The position numbers and the translations under genes were made by a program. A model generated the notes under the pieces. That model did no database searches and was not told the DNA's origin. It was given only the letters and a program-made list of their open reading frames with translations. Shown piece after piece: positions 1 to 5,076 of a stretch of 5,692 nt of DNA. The stretch is from Phycisphaerae bacterium (GTDB lineage: Bacteria; Planctomycetota; Phycisphaerae; Phycisphaerales; SM1A02): contig PAAB01000051.1 in assembly GCA_002591705.1 (NCBI GenBank), positions 24,871-30,562 on the forward strand. Direction: 5' to 3'. Each line of letters begins with the position of its first letter. Position 1 is the first letter of the stretch.

Positions 1-1
1 G

Positions 2-1120
2 GCATCCGAGTCGTCGTGGTGGGACCACGTGGTCGCCTTTCTGGACGCCCGGGACGAGATGCTGCTTCCGATCGGCATCGTGCTTCTGGTTGCGATCATT
101 CTGAACGTTGTTCAGGCCTGGACCCTCTCCCGATTCGCATCGCGAATGAATCGCGGCGGCTTCCGCTGGTCGGCGGTCATCGCATCGAGTCTGGGTCGGC
201 CGCTTGGCTTCACCATCTGGATCGTCGCCCTGTCGATGTCGATCCAGATGTTCATTGAGCCGGATCCCTCCAGGCGGCTCGAGAGTCTGGCCGTCGTCCG
301 CATCGGTCAGGTGCGGACCGGACTGGTGCTGCTGATGATCGGATGGTTCGTCGCCCGGTCCGTCCGGGCCTACGAACAGCTTCTGCTGGAGCCGCGGGGG
401 GACGAGGAACATCTCGATGTGACGATCGTCAATGCGGTCTCCAACTTCCTGATCGTGCTCGTCTGGCTGGGAGTGCTGCTCATCGCCCTGCAGACGTACG
501 GGGTCAACATGACCGCCATCGTCACTCTCGGCGGAGCCAGCAGTTTCGCACTGACCTTCGCGTTTCAGGACGTCTTCAAGAACCTTTTCGGTGGGTTGAT
601 GATCCTCTTCAGTCGTCCCTTCAAGATCGGAGACGGCATCGAGCTCTTCGGCAAGAACATCCAGGGCAGCGTGGAGGAGATCGGCCTGTACCAGTCGAAG
701 GTGCGTGGCTGGGACACGGTGCCGTACATCATTCCGAACTCGATGTTTCTGGTGAACCCGATCAAGAATCTCGATCATCGACATCAGCGGCGGATCAATT
801 TCACCGCCGGTCTTCGCTACGAGGACTTCGACAAGGTCGAACCGGTCATCAAGGACATGCTGGAACTGCTGGCCGGGCACGAGCAGATTGATTCCGATGC
901 CACCATCAGGGTGAATCTGGCTGCCTACGGCGCCTCCACCCTGGACATCAACGTGCTGTGCTTCGCCGTCGAAGGGCTTGGCGGCTCGGACTTCTTCGCC
1001 CTGCAGCAGGATCTGCTGCTGGCCTGCGGACGGATCGTCGCCGGACACGGTGCGGACTTCGCCTTCCCGACGACGACCGTGGATTTCCCCGGCGGCCTGC
1101 CGACCGTTTCCGATTCGTGA
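2..1120 (+). CDS. MscS-family mechanosensitive ion channel (5' end outside window)
   Basis: Inner-membrane channel protein of the MscS family, which opens under membrane tension to release solutes on osmotic downshock. The frame is open to the left edge with no stop, so the N-terminus is missing; the GTG at 29 is the first start-like codon but is probably an internal valine. Numbering from that codon, hydrophobic helices lie near residues 12-31, 59-76, 95-112 and 139-156. The pore-lining helix follows at about 163-194 (GGASSFALTFAFQDVFKNLF), leading into the family signature FKIGDGIE at 198-205 at the start of the beta domain. GSVEEIGL (213-220) and IPNSMFLVNP (235-244) are typical of that domain, and the C-terminal alpha/beta part ends with FPTTTVDF. 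At least four helices precede the pore helix, more than the two in E. coli MscS, so this is one of the larger family members. arfB starts 20 bases downstream on the same strand. The family assignment is secure; which paralogue it is cannot be told. Confidence 0.93.
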   Translation, partial: ASESSWWDHVVAFLDARDEMLLPIGIVLLVAIILNVVQAWTLSRFASRMNRGGFRWSAVIASSLGRPLGFTIWIVALSMSIQMFIEPDPSRRLESLAVVRIGQVRTGLVLLMIGWFVARSVRAYEQLLLEPRGDEEHLDVTIVNAVSNFLIVLVWLGVLLIALQTYGVNMTAIVTLGGASSFALTFAFQDVFKNLFGGLMILFSRPFKIGDGIELFGKNIQGSVEEIGLYQSKVRGWDTVPYIIPNSMFLVNPIKNLDHRHQRRINFTAGLRYEDFDKVEPVIKDMLELLAGHEQIDSDATIRVNLAAYGASTLDINVLCFAVEGLGGSDFFALQQDLLLACGRIVAGHGADFAFPTTTVDFPGGLPTVSDS

Positions 1121-1140
1121 CGATTCGAGACTGAGCCCGC

Positions 1141-1557
1141 ATGATCGAGATCACCCGATCCCTGCAGATACCCGAGAGCGAGTTGCGCATGGAATGCACG
1201 CGTGGCACGGGTCCCGGTGGACAGAACGTCAACAAGGTCGAGACCTGCGTCACCCTCTGCTTCGACGTGGCCCAGTCGGCGTCGTTGCGTCCGGAGCAGC
1301 GTGATCGGATACGCGAAGTGCTGGCTTCCCGGATCACGTCCGACGGTGTGCTTCGCATCACGTCCCGCAAGCATCGCACGCAGCTCGCCAATCGACGGGC
1401 TGTGCAGGAACGCTTCGTCGAGCTGCTTCGGACGGCCCTGACTCCCCGGAAGAAGCGGAGACCCACCCGGGCCACCAAGGCCTCGAAGGAGCGGCGGCTC
1501 AAGACCAAGCGTCAGCGCGGCGACATCAAGAAGGGACGCGGCGGCAGCTGGGACTGA
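1141..1557 (+). CDS. arfB: Alternative ribosome-rescue factor B (GGQ peptidyl-tRNA hydrolase)
   Basis: ArfB (YaeJ, ICT1-like) enters the A site of ribosomes stalled at mRNA ends and hydrolyses the peptidyl-tRNA without needing a stop codon. The product is 138 residues, close to E. coli ArfB at about 140. It carries RGTGPGGQNVNKVET with the catalytic GGQ at residues 26-28. It lacks the codon-recognition domains of RF1/RF2, as expected for ArfB. The C-terminus, from about residue 101, is a strongly basic tail (KKRRPTRATKASKERRLKTK and onward); in the family this tail lies in the mRNA entry channel and senses empty channels. The ATG at 1141 gives the canonical N-terminus (MIEITRSLQIPESEL). No good Shine-Dalgarno precedes it, only a weak GAG near 1133. 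The gene follows the channel gene by 20 bases and may be co-transcribed with it. Its stop lies 14 bases from the convergent ppa stop. Confidence 0.95.
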   Translation: MIEITRSLQIPESELRMECTRGTGPGGQNVNKVETCVTLCFDVAQSASLRPEQRDRIREVLASRITSDGVLRITSRKHRTQLANRRAVQERFVELLRTALTPRKKRRPTRATKASKERRLKTKRQRGDIKKGRGGSWD

Positions 1558-1571
1558 GGTTTCCAAGCGGG

Positions 1572-2105
1572 TCAGACCTGCGAACGGTCTCCGAACGCAA
1601 GGATGCTCTGCTCGATGACCCGGTGGGCGTCGGTCCGGCTCTCCCAGCCGTAGGTGTCCGCGTGCTTCCCTTCCAGATCCTTGTAGATGTGGAAGAAGTA
1701 GTCCACTTCCCGCAGCACGTGCCTCGGAAGATGCTCGAGGTCCGTCATCTCGTCCCGCCGCGGATCGGTGGTGGGGACCGCGAGGATCTTGTGGTCGGGT
1801 CCCTTCTCGTCGCGCATACCGAGTACGCCCAGGGGTCGGATCTCGAGCACCGCGCCGGTGAAGCAGTAGCCGTCGAGCAGGACCAGGACGTCGAGCGGAT
1901 CGCCGTCCTCCGCGTGCGTGCCCGGGATGAAGCCGTAGGCGCCGGGGTAGTGCACCGGAGAATGGAGCGTTCGATCCAGCCGGAAGACGTCGAGCTGCTT
2001 GTCGTACTCGTACTTGTTGCTGGAGCCGGAAGGAATTTCGATGACCGCGTTGAGGATCTCGGGCGGATTCGGGCCGGGAGGGATGTCGGTCAGGTAGTTG
2101 GGCAC
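1572..2105 (-). CDS. ppa: Inorganic pyrophosphatase, family I
   Basis: Soluble Mg-dependent pyrophosphatase that splits PPi to two phosphates in the cytoplasm and so pulls biosynthetic reactions forward. The 177-residue length matches bacterial family I enzymes. Family features in order: DIPPGPNPPE (7-16), EIPSGSSNKYEYDK (23-36), the Tyr pair around HYPGAYGFIPGT (52-63), the metal-binding signature EDGDPLDVLVL with Asp67, Asp69 and Asp72, then Asp99, Asp104 and Lys106, and the substrate-binding YK at 141-142. These fall at almost the same positions as the known E. coli active-site residues. The start is GTG at 2105: there is no in-frame ATG nearby upstream, GGAG sits 9 bases before it, and the family N-terminus begins at this point. 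ltaE ends 55 bases upstream on the same strand, so the two are probably one transcript. No key residue is missing. Confidence 0.96.
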   Translation of the reverse strand: MPNYLTDIPPGPNPPEILNAVIEIPSGSSNKYEYDKQLDVFRLDRTLHSPVHYPGAYGFIPGTHAEDGDPLDVLVLLDGYCFTGAVLEIRPLGVLGMRDEKGPDHKILAVPTTDPRRDEMTDLEHLPRHVLREVDYFFHIYKDLEGKHADTYGWESRTDAHRVIEQSILAFGDRSQV

Positions 2106-2114
2106 GTCGATGGT

Positions 2115-2118
2115 CTCC
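2115..2118 (-). promoter_or_regulatory. Ribosome-binding site of ppa (GGAG)
   Basis: On the minus strand GGAG lies 9 bases before the GTG codon at 2105-2103. It supports the GTG as the true start of ppa. It is embedded in two near-identical 8-base units (CCGGGGTT/CCGGGGTC as read on the plus strand, 2117-2132). Confidence 0.6.
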
Positions 2119-2160
2119 GGGGTTCCGGGGTCCCATGGTAGCCGATGGGTCCCGCGCGTC

Positions 2161-3189
2161 TCACGGGCGGGCGAGTTCCTGCAGGACCTCGATGGTGCGT
2201 TCGATGCCGTCGTCGTCCACCATCAGGTTGAGTACGGCACGCATCGTCGACGGCCCGATCGAGAACATTCGGATGCCGGCGTCGGTCAGGCGGTTCGAGA
2301 ACGCCTCGGCGCATCCCGGAACGTCGAAGATGACGATGTTCGTCTCCACCGGAGTGGACGACAGCGTGAGCCCGGGAATGGTCCCGATGCCCTCCGCCAG
2401 ACGGCGGGCACGCCGATGGTCGTCGGCCAGTCGTTCGCAGTGGTGATCGAGGGCGTACAGGCAGGCACCGGCGAGCATTCCGCTCTGACGCATGGTGCCG
2501 CCCAGCAGCTTGCGGACCCGGTGTACTTGATGGATCGCGTCCCGATCGCCGACCACGATGGATCCGACCGGACAGCCGAGGCCCTTGGAGAAGCAGGCGG
2601 ACACCGTGTCGAAGCACGCTGCGTAGTCCGCGGGTGAAACGCCGCTCGCTGCGCAGGCATTCCAGATGCGAGCGCCGTCGAGATGGCAACGCAGGCCATG
2701 GCGGCGAGCGGCATCCGTGACCGAGCGAAGGCGTTCCAGCGGCCAGATGGTTCCGCCGCCGCGATTGTGGGTGTTCTCCGCCACCAGCAGTCCGGATCGG
2801 GGATAGTGGGCGTCGTCGTGCTGGACGGCGGCGTCGACATCCTCCGGGTCGAACTGCCCGCCTTCGCCCTCCAGCAGCCGAATCGAGCAGCCGGAGATGG
2901 CCGCCCACGCCCCGGATTCGTACAGATAGATGTGGCTCTGCCGATGGGTGATGATCTCATCGCCCGGATCCGTGTGGACGCGTATCGCAGCCTGGTTCGC
3001 CATGGTGCCGGACGGCACGAAGCACGCGGCTTCCTTTCCGAACAGATCGGCAACGCGGTCCTGCAGCGCGAGCACGGTGGGCTCGTCGCCGAGGACGTCG
3101 TCGCCCAGTTCGGCTTCGACCATGGCCTGTTTCATCGCATCGGTGGGCAGTGTGATGGTGTCGCTGCGGAGGTCGGCATGAATCTTCAT
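2161..3189 (-). CDS. ltaE: Low-specificity L-threonine aldolase (PLP enzyme)
   Basis: Cytoplasmic fold-type I PLP enzyme that cleaves L-threonine or L-allo-threonine to glycine and acetaldehyde; in many bacteria it is a secondary glycine source. The product is 342 residues against about 333 in E. coli LtaE. Visible motifs: LRSDTIT (7-13) at the N-terminus, GDDVLGDEPT (29-38), the cofactor-phosphate loop PSGTMANQ (59-66), the His86 region HRQSHIYLYE that stacks on PLP in this family, ENTHNRGGGT (138-147), HLDGARIWNA with Asp171 contacting the pyridine nitrogen and Arg174, and SKGLGCPVGS with the Schiff-base lysine at Lys202. The ATG at 3189 is the only reasonable start, because an in-frame TAG lies four codons upstream. 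No clear Shine-Dalgarno is seen. It is followed by ppa on the same strand and divergent from the permease gene at 3702. The enzyme class is secure; preference among threonine isomers cannot be read from sequence. Confidence 0.95.
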   Translation of the reverse strand: MKIHADLRSDTITLPTDAMKQAMVEAELGDDVLGDEPTVLALQDRVADLFGKEAACFVPSGTMANQAAIRVHTDPGDEIITHRQSHIYLYESGAWAAISGCSIRLLEGEGGQFDPEDVDAAVQHDDAHYPRSGLLVAENTHNRGGGTIWPLERLRSVTDAARRHGLRCHLDGARIWNACAASGVSPADYAACFDTVSACFSKGLGCPVGSIVVGDRDAIHQVHRVRKLLGGTMRQSGMLAGACLYALDHHCERLADDHRRARRLAEGIGTIPGLTLSSTPVETNIVIFDVPGCAEAFSNRLTDAGIRMFSIGPSTMRAVLNLMVDDDGIERTIEVLQELARP

Positions 3190-3210
3190 GCCAGCAGTCT
3201 AGCGGGGGGT

Positions 3211-3259
3211 AAAACGGTCGTTCCGAAATTGAGCGACCTCCCGGAACCGTTCCAGGAGG
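3211..3259 (-). promoter_or_regulatory. Overlapping hairpins with short T-run ahead of ltaE
   Basis: Read in the ltaE direction, a 9-bp hairpin with one C-A mismatch comes first (3259-3237: arms CCTCCtGGAA and TTCCgGGAGG, 3-base loop). A second, weaker 5-bp hairpin follows (GGTCG 3238-3234 with CGACC 3220-3216, 13-base loop) and runs straight into GTTTTA. The two share bases 3237-3238 and cannot form fully together, an arrangement resembling an anti-terminator/terminator pair. The second stem and the T-run are short, so this is a candidate only. Confidence 0.25.
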
Positions 3260-3318
3260 CGCCCACGCGCAAGGGATGAGAGATCGTGTCGGGGATGCAG
3301 CCCCGGGTGGTTCGTTGG

Positions 3319-3361
3319 ACGCCCCGAGGGGGGCGTGCAGGGGAGGAGTCATCCCCTGCAC
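3319..3361. repeat. Two abutting perfect inverted repeats (7 bp and 10 bp)
   Basis: ACGCCCC (3319-3325) pairs with GGGGCGT (3330-3336) around a 4-base loop. GTGCAGGGGA (3335-3344) pairs perfectly with TCCCCTGCAC (3352-3361) around a 7-base loop, GGAGTCA. The repeats overlap by two bases, 3335-3336. No T-run follows on either strand, so neither is a canonical intrinsic terminator. They could be part of a structured RNA, a leader of either flanking gene, or a protein-binding site. Confidence 0.55.
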
Positions 3362-3454
3362 CCGTACTGCGTTCGCCGGGAGGTGGATCTCACAGGGGGA
3401 CTCGATTTTCGGCGGGAAATGTCACCTTTGCCTGCTGAGGGGGTCTTCAGGGGG

Positions 3455-3485
3455 GTCGGAACTGAAAACCCGACGGCATTTTCAG
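3455..3485 (+). other. Possible H-type pseudoknot
   Basis: Two stems interlock: GTCGG (3455-3459) with CCGAC (3470-3474), and CTGAAAA (3462-3468) with TTTTCAG (3479-3485). Each stem has one arm inside the loop of the other. The connecting segments are 2, 1 and 4 bases, which is sterically reasonable for an H-type pseudoknot. A 7-bp and a 5-bp match could arise by chance in a region this long, so confidence is low. Confidence 0.25.
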
Positions 3486-3562
3486 CCAAATGGAACCCGC
3501 GTGGATCTCCCCGCGAACAATGTGACGGCGGGCACACCTCGTCCACAACCAAACGAATCACA

Positions 3563-3623
3563 GGACGGCGACACGCCATGGTGGGATCGCCGTTCCAAGC
3601 GGCCGGGACTACGTCCCGGCCGC
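3563..3623. repeat. Tandem hairpins upstream of the permease gene
   Basis: The first hairpin pairs GGACGGCGA (3563-3571) with TCGCCGTTCC (3587-3596), 9 bp with one bulged T. Two bases later a perfect 11-bp hairpin pairs GCGGCCGGGAC (3599-3609) with its complement at 3613-3623 around the loop TAC. The 3' arm of the second could instead pair CCGGCC (3616-3621) with GGCCGG (3632-3637). No T-run follows on either strand. An 11-bp perfect GC-rich stem with a 3-base loop is unlikely by chance in 512 bases. It could be a T-less terminator, a leader element or a dispersed palindromic repeat. Confidence 0.55.
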
Positions 3624-3667
3624 CGTCGTCTGGCCGGTCCATCCCATCCCACGTTGGTCGATATGCT

Positions 3668-3688
3668 GTGATCCCGTAGAGGTATCAC
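3668..3688 (+). promoter_or_regulatory. Inverted repeat abutting the permease ribosome-binding site
   Basis: GTGAT (3668-3672) pairs with ATCAC (3684-3688). Inside, CC (3674-3675) can pair with GG (3681-3682) past one mismatch. The repeat ends directly before GGAG at 3689. It could be an operator or a translational control hairpin. The spacing does not fit the CRP consensus. Confidence 0.3.
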
Positions 3689-3692
3689 GGAG
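3689..3692 (+). promoter_or_regulatory. Ribosome-binding site of the permease gene (GGAG)
   Basis: GGAG lies 9 bases before the ATG at 3702, the same spacing as for ppa. It supports this start codon. Confidence 0.65.
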
Positions 3693-3701
3693 CACCGACG
3701 C

Positions 3702-5066
3702 ATGAACGCCACCGCCGCACCACGCATGGGCCTGGGACTGGGCAGCCGCCTGTCCTTCATGATGTTCCTTCAGTACGCGATCTGGGGGGCGTGGCTTCCG
3801 TTTCTCTACGTCTTTCTGAATACCCATCTCAAGTTCAAGGGGGACGAGATCGGTTGGATGTTCACCGCTGGTGGTGTCGGTGCGATTCTCGGCCCCTTCA
3901 TTGCTGGGCAGGTTGCGGACCGGTATTTCAACACCGAAAAGTACCTCGGCCTCAGTCATGTCGCCGGTGCAGTGATCGTGTGGATCATGTCCATCACCCA
4001 GAACACTCCATCCGACGACGGGGTTGGCAGCGGTTTCTGGCTGTTCCTTTCACTCTCGATTGCATATTCACTGATCTACTCCCCAACGATCGCCCTCACG
4101 AACTCGTTGGCGTTCCATCACATGCCCGATCGTGATCGTGATTTCGGTCGCGTTCGCCTCTGGGGAACGATTGGCTGGATCGCGGTGGGGATCTTCGTCG
4201 GGCAGCTGCTGCTCCGCTTCTTCACGCCGGCGGATGGCACTGAAGCCGAGCGGCTCACGGAACAGGCCGCGGGCATGACGTATGCCTTCCGCATCAGCGC
4301 GATTCTGGGCCTGGCCATGGGGCTGTATTGCTTCACACTGCCTCGGACGCCGCCGCAGAAGGGGAAGGAACGATTCGCGTTCGCCGAGACGCTCCGGGAA
4401 GTGCGACGTGCACCACTGGTCACGCTCTTCCTCATTGCAGTGCCCGTCAGCATGATCCACCAGTTCTACTTCATCTACACCGGACCGTTCCTGACGGGCT
4501 TCCAGAACCAGGATGGAGGGTTCACGAACGTGGTGAACAGCATCTTCGGAGTCGGCGGCGGCGGCATGATGGTGCTGGGGCAGGTGACGGAAATCCTGGT
4601 GCTCTTCCTCATTCCGTTCGTTGCGGCGAAATGGTCAAGGAAGACCCTGCTGGGCATCGGTCTGCTGGCGTATGCCGTTCGGATGTTCCTCTTCGCGGAG
4701 GTCGAAGGCGTCATGCAGTCGATCGGCATTCCGAACATGGTGACGCTTCTGGTCGGCGTGTCGCTTCACGGTCTCTGCTTCGGGTGCTTCATCTTCGTCG
4801 CATTCATGATCGTGGATGAGGAATGCACCGGCGATGTTAAGGCGACGGCGCAGAATCTGTTCAACCTCGTGATCGTGGGCATCGGCATCGTCGTCGGCAG
4901 TCTCTTCACCACCATGCTGGTGGGAGAATGGGCGACGCCGGAGGGGGCGACTGTTCCGGTCTTCGACAAGCTCTTCCTGGTTCCGATGTACATGGCCATC
5001 GGCTGCCTGCTGCTGCTGCTTGCCTTCTACCCGAGTCGCAAGGAACTGTCGGAGCGAATCGCCTGA
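3702..5066 (+). CDS. MFS permease, nucleoside:H+ symporter (NHS) type
   Basis: Inner-membrane secondary transporter of the major facilitator superfamily, NHS branch, whose characterised members NupG and XapB import nucleosides with protons. The 454-residue product has about twelve hydrophobic helices, near residues 17-38, 50-72, 82-98, 112-134, 152-172, 196-215, 238-260, 280-308, 315-332, 345-370, 386-408 and 425-446. Family marks are QYAIWGAWLPF in helix 1 (24-34), LKFKGDEIG (43-51), the MFS loop 2-3 motif reduced to GQVADRY with Asp73-Arg74, and FGRVRLWGTIGWI (148-160), the equivalent of the conserved RvWGTiGF stretch in NupG. There is no signal peptide. The start at 3702 has GGAG 9 bases upstream. 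The gene stands alone on its strand, divergent from ltaE and convergent with the isomerase-like gene. NHS-like permeases in environmental bacteria have mostly untested substrates, so nucleoside transport is possible but not shown; a sugar is an alternative. Confidence 0.88.
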   Translation: MNATAAPRMGLGLGSRLSFMMFLQYAIWGAWLPFLYVFLNTHLKFKGDEIGWMFTAGGVGAILGPFIAGQVADRYFNTEKYLGLSHVAGAVIVWIMSITQNTPSDDGVGSGFWLFLSLSIAYSLIYSPTIALTNSLAFHHMPDRDRDFGRVRLWGTIGWIAVGIFVGQLLLRFFTPADGTEAERLTEQAAGMTYAFRISAILGLAMGLYCFTLPRTPPQKGKERFAFAETLREVRRAPLVTLFLIAVPVSMIHQFYFIYTGPFLTGFQNQDGGFTNVVNSIFGVGGGGMMVLGQVTEILVLFLIPFVAAKWSRKTLLGIGLLAYAVRMFLFAEVEGVMQSIGIPNMVTLLVGVSLHGLCFGCFIFVAFMIVDEECTGDVKATAQNLFNLVIVGIGIVVGSLFTTMLVGEWATPEGATVPVFDKLFLVPMYMAIGCLLLLLAFYPSRKELSERIA

Positions 5067-5076
5067 TCGCTCAGGT
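5061..5076. terminator. Short palindrome built from the two convergent stop codons
   Basis: CCTGA (5062-5066, containing the permease TGA) pairs with TCAGG (5071-5075, containing the complement of the opposite gene's TGA) around the 4-base loop TCGC. A G-T wobble adds a sixth pair. It could act weakly in both directions, but there is no T-run, so an intrinsic terminator is not established. Confidence 0.25.

Larger units (their letters stand above)
3190..3701. other. Divergent intergenic region, structure-rich, no convincing gene
   Basis: These 512 bases separate the starts of ltaE (minus) and the permease (plus), so promoters for both should lie here. I found no convincing sigma70 -35/-10 pair on either strand; the best plus-strand match, TTGGTC (3654-3659) with TAGAGG 17 bases later, is poor. 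Short open frames cross the region (for example 3276-3671 and 3335-3679, plus), but their products are low-complexity, rich in Gly, Arg and Pro, and resemble no family. The region has many G-runs and a high density of inverted repeats, listed separately. I recognised no tRNA, tmRNA, RNase P, SRP or known riboswitch motif. Confidence 0.6.

Noticed and set aside
29..31. GTG as the start of the MscS-family gene
   Set aside because: The frame continues open to position 2 with no stop and encodes a plausible extension, and larger MscS proteins have more N-terminal sequence; the gene is treated as cut by the window edge.
1574..1590. Hairpin AGACC/GGTCT as terminator between arfB and ppa
   Set aside because: It has only 5 bp with a 7-base loop, lies inside the ppa coding end, and has no T-run on either side.
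925..2136. 403-codon open frame on the minus strand
   Set aside because: It overlaps arfB, ppa and the channel gene in another frame, and its product is Arg/Pro/Gly-rich with no family resemblance; it is a shadow of GC-rich coding sequence.
2098..2637. Open frames antisense to ltaE and ppa (also 1623-2141 and 2683-3279, plus)
   Set aside because: They lie opposite well-supported enzymes and show no motif; high GC alone creates such frames.
3383..3509. Repeated 9-mer GTGGATCTC at 3383-3391 and 3501-3509
   Set aside because: One shared 9-mer in about 500 bases is close to chance expectation and the flanks do not match.
3276..3679. Small proteins in the intergenic region (3276-3671 and 3335-3679, plus)
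   Set aside because: The two overlapping frames have biased, low-complexity products, no clear ribosome-binding site and no family match, and the inverted repeats run through them.
3667..3688. CRP-like operator (TGTGA ... TCAC)
   Set aside because: The half-sites are 13 bases apart instead of 6, so it does not fit the CRP/FNR consensus.
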